DNA from: Geminocystis sp. NIES-3708
Lineage (GTDB): Bacteria; Cyanobacteriota; Cyanobacteriia; Cyanobacteriales; Cyanobacteriaceae
Direction of reading: 5' to 3'
Length of the DNA: 64,000 nucleotides
NCBI RefSeq assembly: GCF_001548095.1
Contig: NZ_AP014815.1
Coordinates: forward strand, 1,611,656-1,675,655
Positions 26,750 to 35,820 of the stretch are shown one piece after another. Numbering within the stretch: position 1 is the stretch's first letter; each line of letters opens with the position of its first letter. The position numbers and the translations under genes are program-made. The notes under the pieces are model-generated. The model saw nothing but the letters and a program-made list of their open reading frames with translations. It was not told where the DNA came from and did no database searches.

Positions 26750-27421
26750 ATGGATATTAATCAAATTAAAATTAAATTAGCTTCTCAAGATTTTCAGGAT
26801 CGACTCGATGGAGTTACAGCCCTTGGAGAGATAAACGAAGATGCGGCTATTCCGTTGCTAATTAGTATGACAAAAGATTCACAATTTTTGGTACGTTCTT
26901 TTGTTGCCATGATATTAGGGAAAAAGAAAACCGCAGAGTCTATGGTTACATTGTTAGAAATGCTTAAATTTGATCAAGACACCAATGTGAGATCTGAAGC
27001 TTGTAATGCTCTTTCTTTTTTTGGAGATGTATCGATACCTCATTTACAACAGGCTTTTCACCAAGATGATAATTGGTTAGTGCGTTTAAGTATTTTAGCC
27101 GCTTTCATGGATTTGAATTGTTATGATCAATTATTTGATATTTGCCTATGTGGCATTGCAGGTGATGATGAGGCTGTGAGAGAAACTTCTATTAGTGCTT
27201 TAGGGCAATTAGCAGGAAGTTTTAAAGAAACAGAGGCTTTAAACCAACTTTTAACAATGGTTAATAATCCTTCTTGGCGTATTAGGATGAAAGTAGCAAA
27301 AGCGTTAAGTTATTTTAACGATTCTAAGGCTCAAGAGGCACTCAATTTATTAAAAAAAGATGAAGATCATCGAGTGGTAGGGGCTGTTTTAGAAAAAGTT
27401 ATCATCAACAATGGGCAATAA
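26750..27421 (+). CDS. HEAT-repeat protein of the lyase E/F clan (NblB/IaiH-like)
   Basis: A 223-residue protein of consecutive HEAT-like repeats, beginning MDINQIKIKLASQDFQDRLD, with the repeat pattern LVRSFVAMILGKKKTAESMV, VRETSISALGQLAG and RIRMKVAKALSYFND. The start matches the NblB style (a short helix then FxDRLxGVxAL). NblB/IaiH proteins act in phycobilisome degradation or bilin handling; CpcE/F-like lyases share the fold. In this island a chaperone or lyase-accessory role is likely. It precedes the VOC gene by three bases. Confidence 0.75.
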   Translation: MDINQIKIKLASQDFQDRLDGVTALGEINEDAAIPLLISMTKDSQFLVRSFVAMILGKKKTAESMVTLLEMLKFDQDTNVRSEACNALSFFGDVSIPHLQQAFHQDDNWLVRLSILAAFMDLNCYDQLFDICLCGIAGDDEAVRETSISALGQLAGSFKETEALNQLLTMVNNPSWRIRMKVAKALSYFNDSKAQEALNLLKKDEDHRVVGAVLEKVIINNGQ

Positions 27422-27424
27422 TTT

Positions 27425-27889
27425 ATGGATAATCCAAATTGTTTTTTAGATGAATATTTATTAATCAAACGTCCTTGTTTAACGGTGGGTGATTTAAGCA
27501 AATCTCTTTCTATTTATCGAGATATTTTAGGATTTCAATTAATTTATCAAAGTAAAGCGGATAGTAATTCTTACCTTTATTCTGTGTTTAATTTACCTCA
27601 GTCAGCATCCTTAACTTTTGCGGCGTTAAGTACTAAAGATAATCCCAGAGCGTTAGCTTTAACGGAAGTAAAAGGGGTTGAACTTTCTTCCTCTCCATTA
27701 ACTTATAGTTGTGCTTTGGTAATTCAAGTTTCAGCATTAACAAAAAAGATAGAACAACTTGAACAATTAAATCTTTTTATCGCACCCCCAAATCATTTTA
27801 CCACTGAGAATAATCTTTCTTTTACAGAACAGGCTTTTTGTGATTATGACGGACATCGGATTATGCTATATGAGCAAAAACCTGAATAA
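27425..27889 (+). CDS. VOC (glyoxalase/bleomycin-resistance fold) family protein
   Basis: A 154-residue protein with paired beta-alpha-beta-beta-beta modules: RPCLTVGDLSKSLSIYRDIL, DILGFQLIYQS, then ITALTKKIEQLEQL-like second half and EQAFCDYDGHRIMLYEQ with the typical C-terminal metal-site Glu position. Substrate unknown. It is co-transcribed with the HEAT protein (gap of three bases). Its stop lies about 95 bases before the IS982 element. Confidence 0.8.
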   Translation: MDNPNCFLDEYLLIKRPCLTVGDLSKSLSIYRDILGFQLIYQSKADSNSYLYSVFNLPQSASLTFAALSTKDNPRALALTEVKGVELSSSPLTYSCALVIQVSALTKKIEQLEQLNLFIAPPNHFTTENNLSFTEQAFCDYDGHRIMLYEQKPE

Positions 27890-27982
27890 ACCTCATCATG
27901 ACTGCCAATATCTAATAAAAAAATAAACATTTCTTGTTACTCTGAAAAAAAGCTCCATTGCTTCATCTAAAAAGTTTATTTA

Positions 27983-28947
27983 ACCTCAGTTTTGGATAAG
28001 AAAACAGGCAAATAGTAAGCTGAATATAGCAAACTATCAAACTAACTACTGCCTTATGTTTAATTTAGACTATTTATTTTGTCATGTCGATGATTTCTGC
28101 CAACAATTTGAGACTCAATGGCAACAAAAGCTCTTATCTCATGGAGCTGTTACTCGTCTTAGAGCCAAAAGTCTTTGTCTAAGTGAAATTATGACCATCC
28201 TTATCGCTTTCCATCAGAACCATTACCGTAATTTCAAACATTTTTATCTCAATCACGTTCAACAATATTGGTTCGATGCTTTTCCAAAACTACCTAGTTA
28301 TCAACGTTTTATTCAATGGGTACCATCAACTGTCATTCCTTTGTGTGTTTATCTCAAACATTGCTTTGGCAATTGTACAGGGATTAGTTTTATTGATTCT
28401 ACGAAGATTCAAATGTGTCATAATCGACGTATTTCACGACATAAGGTATTTCAGGATTTAGGGGCGAGAGGAAAAACCTCTGTGGATTGGTTTTTTGGTT
28501 TTAAACTTCATCTAGTAGTCAATGAACTGGGAGAAATTCTCCATATGAGTCTGACTGGGGGAAATGTGGATGACCGAAAACCAGTAATTGATCTTCTCCA
28601 AAAACTTTGGGGTAAAGTGTTTGCTGATGGAGGTTATGTATCTCAAAAATTAACGACCAAACTTTTGAAAGATTACGGAATCGAGTTTTTTGCCAAGAGG
28701 AAACGTAACATGAAAAACAAATTAATGCGTCTTCACGACAAATTACTATCTCGTAAGCGATTGATTGTCGAAACCATTAATGATCAATTAAAGAATATCT
28801 CACAAATAGAACATTCACGCCATCGTTCACCAATAAATTTTTGTGTCAACTTATTATGTGGATTAATCGCATATTCTCACCAAGCAAAAAAGCCGAGTCT
28901 CCGTTTAGAATGGCTTTTACCTCAATCTGCTTAACCAAAACTCAGGT
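27983..28947 (+). mobile_element. IS982-family insertion sequence, complete
   Basis: A 965-bp element. The left end is ACCTCAGTTTTGGATAAG (27983-28000) and the right end, read inward, is ACCTGAGTTTTGGTTAAG (28947-28930), matching at 16 of 18. It is flanked by the direct duplication TATTTA at 27977-27982 and 28948-28953. The single transposase gene is intact, so it could still be mobile. Confidence 0.93.
28056..28934 (+). CDS. IS982-family transposase
   Basis: A 292-residue DDE transposase with the IS982 pattern. Asp lies in GISFIDSTKIQMC, the second Asp in KVFADGGYVSQKL and the catalytic Glu in KRLIVETINDQLK, in the expected order. A basic stretch FFAKRKRNMKNKL lies between. No frameshift or internal stop is visible. 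The stop lies 13 bases before the element's right end. Confidence 0.95.
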   Translation: MFNLDYLFCHVDDFCQQFETQWQQKLLSHGAVTRLRAKSLCLSEIMTILIAFHQNHYRNFKHFYLNHVQQYWFDAFPKLPSYQRFIQWVPSTVIPLCVYLKHCFGNCTGISFIDSTKIQMCHNRRISRHKVFQDLGARGKTSVDWFFGFKLHLVVNELGEILHMSLTGGNVDDRKPVIDLLQKLWGKVFADGGYVSQKLTTKLLKDYGIEFFAKRKRNMKNKLMRLHDKLLSRKRLIVETINDQLKNISQIEHSRHRSPINFCVNLLCGLIAYSHQAKKPSLRLEWLLPQSA

Positions 28948-29077
28948 TATTTAGCTTATTCAATTCCTTTACCTTCTTAATCGTAGATTGAATAATTACA
29001 AAATTAATTAACTCTCCTCTTCGCTTATTACCTTCCTTTTGCGTCCATAATGTGAAAGTTAATATTTCTGAGTATTA

Positions 29078-30364
29078 TTAGTCATTCGGAAAAATATTTG
29101 CCTTATTTTGTATTTTATAGGGAAGTAAAAAGTCCGATTCATTGACGGCAATTTGTGAATCAATAGGATAATTCCACTGTTGTAAAACCATTAAACAAGC
29201 ATATTTAAGGTCAAAAATGTTGGTTATTAATGCTTTTTCCACTGCCTCAATCGCTCTTTCATCTCCTAAATTACCCAAGGCGATCGCACTTGCCGCTCTG
29301 GATTTTTGAAATTGGGGCGCATTATTAAAAAGATTTTCTAATAATAAATCGTAAGCTGGTTGATATTTTAACCACCCAAAAAGTTTTATCACATGATAAT
29401 GAGCTCCATAGTCATTATGTGCAGATTCTTTATAAGTGTTAATCAGTGCTTCTCCTGCTACATCTGCATAATTGTCTAAAATGGTTTTTGTGGCAAGGTA
29501 ACAACGACCAAAATCCGTATGATATAGCTCATTGATTAAAAATTCTAAGGATGGAGGTTGATCATATTCGTGAACTAATTGTAAATCATTTGGATGATCT
29601 CTAATTACTTGATCTAAATAAGGTTCTATTTCCGCAAAACTTTTAAACCCTTCATCAATGGCAGTTTCTCCTAAAGCTCGAATAGCTCGTAAACGAAATA
29701 CTATAGACACAGGACAAGAAGCGATTGCCCCAATGCTATCAAAATATTTTATATCCATTAAATCTTGAATACAAGCACGTCTAACATTAACACTATCAGA
29801 CTGTAATAATTCAACAATCCGCTCTGTGTAACTATTATCTCCAGTTAAACGGATAATGGCACTTAATGCCGCACTAGCAATACTTTGATCTTTATCCTCA
29901 ATAAAAGGTTTAATGGCTTCAACGGCAAGATGATAATCTAATTTAGCCAGAACTTGAATGACAACTCGGTAATTTTGATTTGGTTTAGATAATATTTCTG
30001 TAATTTTATTTAAAATAGCCTTGTCTTTCGTGCCAATTTCCCCTATTGCCCATACGGCATTTTCTACGGTATAACAATCATGATCTCCTAAACAAGAGCA
30101 AATAATCTCAAATGCTTCTTCAGCTTTGAATCTTCCTAAAGTTTCAATGGCTTTGCGTTTGGTAATCTGATTATACATTTGATCATCACAAACGGCGATC
30201 GCCTCTATTAAGGCTTTGATACTGCGATCACTTTTAAAACGTACTAAATGAGATGCCGCAGCATAGCGATCACTCTTATCCTCCAATTGTTCGAGAGGAG
30301 TTTGAAGTAACTTAATAGCTTGTTCTTCCGTAATTTGAAAAAGATTACTAAAACGCTTATCCAT
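29078..30364 (-). CDS. cpeY: Phycoerythrin bilin lyase subunit CpeY
   Basis: A 428-residue HEAT/Armadillo-repeat protein of the CpcE/CpeY clan, opening FSNLFQITEEQAIKLLQTPL as CpeY does. CpeY attaches phycoerythrobilin to Cys82 of CpeA, helped by CpeZ. It lies 83 bases after cpeZ on the same strand, downstream of cpeBA. The order here is cpeB-cpeA-cpeZ-cpeY, whereas in Fremyella it is cpeBA-cpeY-cpeZ. The length matches the family (about 430). Confidence 0.92.
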   Translation of the reverse strand: MDKRFSNLFQITEEQAIKLLQTPLEQLEDKSDRYAAASHLVRFKSDRSIKALIEAIAVCDDQMYNQITKRKAIETLGRFKAEEAFEIICSCLGDHDCYTVENAVWAIGEIGTKDKAILNKITEILSKPNQNYRVVIQVLAKLDYHLAVEAIKPFIEDKDQSIASAALSAIIRLTGDNSYTERIVELLQSDSVNVRRACIQDLMDIKYFDSIGAIASCPVSIVFRLRAIRALGETAIDEGFKSFAEIEPYLDQVIRDHPNDLQLVHEYDQPPSLEFLINELYHTDFGRCYLATKTILDNYADVAGEALINTYKESAHNDYGAHYHVIKLFGWLKYQPAYDLLLENLFNNAPQFQKSRAASAIALGNLGDERAIEAVEKALITNIFDLKYACLMVLQQWNYPIDSQIAVNESDFLLPYKIQNKANIFPND

Positions 30365-30447
30365 TATTAAATCATTAGGTGTTGTTTATCAAATGTATGA
30401 TATTATCTCGCCTCGATGCACAAAGGTACAAAGAAGAAATACTTTTA

Positions 30448-31050
30448 CTATTTTGACTGAAAAAAGGTTAATTGCTCTAAACGAGATAAAGCACTTGTAG
30501 CTGATTCTTGAATATAAACGTCTTGGGATTCATCCTTACTTAAAGCTGTTAAAACATTGACGGATTTTTCGTCATTAATAGAGCCAAGGGTGTTAATGAT
30601 GGAAACAGATACAGCTATATTATCAGTAGTTTGCAGAGCTTTAATTAAAATATCAAGAACTGGTTTACCAATTACACCCAAAGCCATAATTGCCACAATA
30701 TGAACGACAGGATTAGGATCATTCATTGTTATCTTAAGGGCATTGATACCCTCTTCAGGAAAAGGGAAGTCTTTATAATTAACAGCGATTTGTGCTAATA
30801 CTTTCCCCGCACTGGCTTTAATCACTACATTGTCACTATTAATTAGGGAATCTACCACAGATGGAATAGTATCAAAACCAATCAACCCTAAAGTTTTGAC
30901 GGCGGCACGGCGATACACCACATCTTCTTCACCAAGAAGACTGATCAAGCGAGGGATAGTTTCTTCAGTACGAGACTCGGCTATTTCTACCATTGCTCGA
31001 TCTCGCAAATTAGGATTAGGATGTTTAAGTTGTTCAAAAAGAGAATCCAT
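30448..31050 (-). CDS. cpeZ: Phycoerythrin lyase/chaperone subunit CpeZ
   Basis: A 200-residue HEAT-repeat protein (MDSLFEQLKHPNPNLRDRAM, then EEDVVYRRAAVKTLGLIG and DPNPVVHIVAIMALG). CpeZ helps CpeY load CpeA and stabilises CpeB. I choose ATG 31050 by the family N-terminus. An alternative ATG at 31119 has a good GGAGG site seven bases upstream and would add 23 basic residues (NYPYRRNAHLLKYKILKIF), so the start is not certain. It is separated from cpeA by a hairpin at 31239-31300. Confidence 0.88.
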   Translation of the reverse strand: MDSLFEQLKHPNPNLRDRAMVEIAESRTEETIPRLISLLGEEDVVYRRAAVKTLGLIGFDTIPSVVDSLINSDNVVIKASAGKVLAQIAVNYKDFPFPEEGINALKITMNDPNPVVHIVAIMALGVIGKPVLDILIKALQTTDNIAVSVSIINTLGSINDEKSVNVLTALSKDESQDVYIQESATSALSRLEQLTFFQSK

Positions 31051-31238
31051 TTTTTTAGTGAATATTTTTAATATTTTGTATTTTAAAAGATGTGCATTTC
31101 TCCTGTACGGATAATTCATGAATCCTCCGTAACTCACTTTAGCTTTAATTTTACTTTAGAAAAAAAAATTGATGAAGATGAGACAGGTGAACAGATAGAC
31201 AAGTGGGAAAATTTCTAATATTTGTTATTTTTACAGAC

Positions 31239-31300
31239 TAAAAAACTCTCGCTTTATCAGAGTAACCTAATAAGGGAAAACTGATCAGCTGAGAGTCTTT
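31239..31300 (-). terminator. Terminator or attenuator hairpin after cpeBA
   Basis: On the minus strand ACTCTC (31296-31291) pairs with GAGAGT (31250-31245), with inner AGCT and CTGAT/ATCAG pairing, and is followed by TTTTTAG. As it lies between cpeA and cpeZ, it probably lets only part of the transcripts reach cpeZ-cpeY, giving few lyase copies per subunit. Confidence 0.65.
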
Positions 31301-31345
31301 TAGATTGATTGACTAACCGAGAGTAACGTAATATAATCTATGTTA

Positions 31346-31864
<519 letters not shown>

Positions 31865-31949
31865 TTAAGTGGACTTAGTTTTTAATTTTTAAATGATGAA
31901 AAGCCTTCAAGGGATGGCTTGGAATAGCTAAAAACAGACTCAAATTGGG

Positions 31950-32510
<561 letters not shown>

Positions 32511-32954
32511 TCAGCTCTCCTATAAGTATATATTTTTCTTAAAATTTTGAATTTGGTTCTGTGGTGAACCTTTTCAAATATCAATATAAAGCACCAATGA
32601 AAAATACCTTCAATTATGAAAAACTAATTAATAATCTGTAATATTTTACACAAAAATCATAAATTTATTTACCGAGCATCAAGATTTTTCGTTTATTTTA
32701 TTAATAGTTAAAAGAAGTTAAAAAGAGTAAATAAGATTATAAAAGAGTCTAATGGACTTAAATTCCTAAAAATCAACGAAAATTTGATAATATAATTTTA
32801 ATAAGTAAATTATTCTCCATTTTTGTTATCAGCTATTTTTTATTTTTCAATTTTCCACAGTTAAGCAAAATCTCAGTATTATGAGATATTTTCTTAAAAA
32901 CTCTAATTTTGTTACAGTAATTTTATAAAATATCAATCTCAATTAATTATTTCT
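32511..32954. other. Divergent intergenic region between cpeB and the DUF2656 gene
   Basis: It must hold the cpeBA promoter (minus) and that of the plus-strand gene. It is very AT-rich; no CcaR-type G-box was found on either strand, and no ORF. Confidence 0.5.
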
Positions 32955-33395
32955 ATGTCCCATCGATTTTTTTTATCCCATAATTATAGTATTTCTGAAA
33001 ATATTGCTCCTCCTCTTTCTAGTGATACATTTTGTCAAGTGTTTCATGAATATCTACCTTCCCCATGGCAAGTAATTCCTCTTTCTCATCCCCATTGGCG
33101 ATGTCAAGTGATTACTGATGCACCTGTTTCAACTGTGGCTGATAGTTTCGTTAAAGTTTTGGTTGATTATCGTCAAAATCAATTGCAGAAAAAATTACCC
33201 TATCGTATATTGGCTTTGGGAGGCGTAAAAAATACTCCTGCTAACTCTTCTGATGTTAATACTCTTCAACAAGGAGATTGGGGTGTAGATATAGTTGAAG
33301 TTGAAAATGCTGAAAAATTTTTACAATCCATTAACTGGGATAATTTGATAGCAGGACGTTTAACAGAGGATATTTTTAAAGTTATTTCTAAATAA
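32955..33395 (+). CDS. DUF2656-like phycobilisome-associated protein
   Basis: A 146-residue protein (MSHRFFLSHNYSISENIAPP start; WRCQVITDAPVSTVADSFVK; PYRILALGGVKNTP). It resembles the cyanobacterial DUF2656 proteins encoded near phycobilisome genes, although I identify the family only by pattern. There are no membrane segments or signal peptide. It is divergent from cpeB by 444 bases. A phycoerythrin-assembly role is inferred from location. Confidence 0.6.
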   Translation: MSHRFFLSHNYSISENIAPPLSSDTFCQVFHEYLPSPWQVIPLSHPHWRCQVITDAPVSTVADSFVKVLVDYRQNQLQKKLPYRILALGGVKNTPANSSDVNTLQQGDWGVDIVEVENAEKFLQSINWDNLIAGRLTEDIFKVISK

Positions 33396-33515
33396 AATAA
33401 GCTCAGACGCATTTAAGTTGACTGGGGGGTAAGCAATGGGCGATAGTTTCTCTGATTTTTTAGCAATTTTAAGAAATGCAAGTTAAAGACGTTTTCCCTT
33501 AATAATTGAGTTTTT

Positions 33516-34190
33516 TTATCTTTCTCCAAGACGATAACCGATACCATGTACTGTTTCAATTAAGTTTTCGGGTGCACCATTTATCTTCAGTTTTTGTCTC
33601 AGGCTACGAATATGTACTTTTATAGTATGTTCTTCGGGAGAATCTTCTATTGACCATATATGATCTATTATTACATGACGACTAAGCACTCGCCGACCAT
33701 TTCTTAAGAGTAATTCTAAAATACAGTATTCTTTTGGTGTTAGGTGAATCAGCTTATGAGCATATTTTACTTCGTAGGTACTCGGATCTAATTCTAATTG
33801 ATACCATCTCAAAATTGGAGGTAGTGACATACTCCCCCTACGTAATAATGCCCTAATACGAGCAAATAATTCTCCTAAGTCAATGGGTTTAATTACATAA
33901 TCATCCGCTCCTGCATCTAAACCCATAATTTTATCACTTACTGTATCACGTGCCGTAATCATTAGTACAGGCATTTGATAATTTTGTGATCGCAATTGTT
34001 TACATAATGTGATGCCATCAATATGAGGTAACATGACATCTAAAAGTAATAAGTCGTATTCTATAGCTTGAAGATAATCCCAAGCTAAGATTCCATCGGT
34101 GGCAATATCAACAGTATAAAGTTGATCAGTAATTCCTTCTGCTAGAGTTTCCGCTAAAGGTAAGTCATCTTCCACTAAAAGAATTCTCAT
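33516..34190 (-). CDS. ccaR: Response regulator CcaR
   Basis: A 224-residue OmpR/PhoB-class regulator. The receiver (1-120) has Asp8/Asp9 (LLVEDDLPLAETLAEG) and phospho-acceptor Asp51 (LLLDVMLP), with TARDTVSDKIMGLDAGADDY. The winged-helix domain (about 130-222) contains LTPKEYCILELLLRNGRRVL and KVHIRSLRQKL. It matches Synechocystis CcaR closely in sequence, and its partner CcaS is encoded 1.6 kb away. It is divergent from the linker gene at 34404, whose upstream tandem CTTTNCNATTT box is the expected CcaR site. Confidence 0.93.
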   Translation of the reverse strand: MRILLVEDDLPLAETLAEGITDQLYTVDIATDGILAWDYLQAIEYDLLLLDVMLPHIDGITLCKQLRSQNYQMPVLMITARDTVSDKIMGLDAGADDYVIKPIDLGELFARIRALLRRGSMSLPPILRWYQLELDPSTYEVKYAHKLIHLTPKEYCILELLLRNGRRVLSRHVIIDHIWSIEDSPEEHTIKVHIRSLRQKLKINGAPENLIETVHGIGYRLGER

Positions 34191-34303
34191 GAATTATTGA
34201 TAATTGATCGCTATTAGATCTCATATTATGCAATTTTAGGCTAAAGTGTTTCAAAATACATAAAATGTTAAGATAAGTAACAAATTCTCACAAATTTAAC
34301 TAT

Positions 34304-34325
34304 CTTTCCGAAATCTTTACTATTT
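34304..34325 (+). promoter_or_regulatory. CcaR G-box (tandem direct repeat)
   Basis: CTTTCCGAAAT (34304-34314) is directly followed by CTTTACTATTT (34315-34325). The second unit fits the CcaR consensus CTTTNCNATTT exactly; the first differs at two positions. The 11-bp spacing, and a TATGAT at 34350-34355 as the -10, place the box over the -35 region of the linker-cpeR-ccaS unit. Confidence 0.82.
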
Positions 34326-34403
34326 TCTTACCCTTTTCTTTACTACCTATATGATATTTTTTTTGTAAAGTTTAATGCAAAATTTTATTAAAAACAAATT
34401 ATT

Positions 34404-35171
34404 ATGGCAAGTTTAACAGAGGCTTTCATCAATAACCCTATCGAATTATGGGCTAATAATACAGAAGATGACTTACAGTTAGTTATTCGAGCAGTGTATA
34501 AGCAAGTTTTAGGTAATGCCCATGTCATGGAAAGTGAACGTTTAGAGAGTGCTGAATCGATGTTACGCAATGGGAATATTTCCCTTCGTAATTTTGTGAG
34601 AATGGTTGGTCAATCAGAATTATATCAATCCTTATTTTTTAATTCCAGTTCTGCTTATCGTTTTATTGAATTAAACTGTAAACATTTTCTTGGTCGTGCT
34701 CCTTTAAATCAAGAGGAAATTTCCGAACACGTTCAGATTTATAATGAACAAGGTTACGAAGCTGAAATCAATTCTTATATTGATAGTGAGGAATATAATC
34801 GTGTTTTTGGGGAAAATATTGTTCCTTTTCCTCGTAATATTACTTCTCAAAAAGGGGTAAAAAATGTCGTTTTCAATCGCACAATATCTTTATTAGGCGG
34901 ATTAGCTACCAGTGATAATAGTAATAAAGCACAGTTAACTAACTCCATTGGTGCTAATTTATCTCCACAAATTAAAGTTAAATCTTCTGGAATAGAAAAA
35001 GCGCATACTAATACGGGTAAAAGATTTAAAATTTCTGTCAGAAAGTCTGGTACAACTCCTTTATTTAAACAAAGTAATATTACTTATACTGTTGGTTATA
35101 GTCAACTATCTCCACAAATTCAAAATATTCAGAAAAAAGGAGGACAAATCCTTAGTATTGTTGAAGTTTAA
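34404..35171 (+). CDS. Phycoerythrin rod linker of CpeD/CpeE type
   Basis: A 255-residue linker. A PBS_linker_poly domain (about 18-150) shows AVYKQVLGNAHVMESERLES, YRFIELNCKHFLGRAPLNQE and DSEEYNRVFGENIVPFPRN; a C-terminal CpcD-like domain (about 200-255) shows RFKISVRKSGTTPLFKQ and a QLSPQIQNIQKKGGQILSI end. It lacks the membrane helix of CpcL-type linkers. It is the first gene after the CcaR G-box, so it is expected to be green-light induced, and is followed by cpeR and ccaS. D or E type is not decided. Confidence 0.88.
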   Translation: MASLTEAFINNPIELWANNTEDDLQLVIRAVYKQVLGNAHVMESERLESAESMLRNGNISLRNFVRMVGQSELYQSLFFNSSSAYRFIELNCKHFLGRAPLNQEEISEHVQIYNEQGYEAEINSYIDSEEYNRVFGENIVPFPRNITSQKGVKNVVFNRTISLLGGLATSDNSNKAQLTNSIGANLSPQIKVKSSGIEKAHTNTGKRFKISVRKSGTTPLFKQSNITYTVGYSQLSPQIQNIQKKGGQILSIVEV

Positions 35172-35425
35172 AGAAGAATTAAGAAAATTTTTTTTGATAA
35201 AAGTAGAAAAAACTCTCTGCCAAAGTTAGGGCTAAGGGACTAAATTTAGAGACAAATTACAGAAATTATTTAGGTTTGTTAGATAACAATATTGTTATAG
35301 GATTTTTATATCTAAAATTGATAATAAAATTGTTGTCTATTTTTTCCTAACTTTCACTAAAAAATTTAAAATTAACTCTAATTAACCTCATTTTTTAAGA
35401 CACTAATTTATAACTAATAAGGGAA

Positions 35426-35752
35426 ATGTTGCCTCCAGTCGCTACAAAAAAAATGGAGACTTGGATTCGGAGTCGTCATTTAATTTATGCTGAAAATTGT
35501 TTAGTATTTGAAACTTTTGATTATTCAACCATAGAAAGATTTGAAGAATGTGTTATTAGTTTGGGCGGATATTTAATTTCTGTGGAAGCCTTAAAAAAAG
35601 TCTGGCGAGGAAACCATCGTCAAGTTATTCTCTATCAAGCAAAGGCAAATTTGAAAACACCTCATCATCCTCTGAAAAACTACTGGTATAAAAATGGCAG
35701 TTTTTCGACTAAATTTGATGAGGGTTGTTGTCGAACTTTCTCCCATTATTGA
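35426..35752 (+). CDS. cpeR: CpeR phycoerythrin activator (G-box-controlled copy)
   Basis: A 108-residue CpeR: TWIRSRHLIYAENCLVFETF, DYSTIERFEECVISLGGYL and GNHRQVILYQAKANLKTPHH. It is needed for phycoerythrin operon transcription in other cyanobacteria. Its tail ends GCCRTFSHY, with a Cys pair absent from the paralogue at 24123. It lies 254 bases after the linker and 68 bases before ccaS, all on the plus strand, so CcaR likely controls it. That makes it the link between the light signal and the other cpe genes. Confidence 0.93.
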   Translation: MLPPVATKKMETWIRSRHLIYAENCLVFETFDYSTIERFEECVISLGGYLISVEALKKVWRGNHRQVILYQAKANLKTPHHPLKNYWYKNGSFSTKFDEGCCRTFSHY

Positions 35753-35820
35753 ATTAAGAGGTTAAGATTGATTCTGTAGAAGGATAAACACCCAAGATAA
35801 TTTAAGATTGAGTAACTTAT

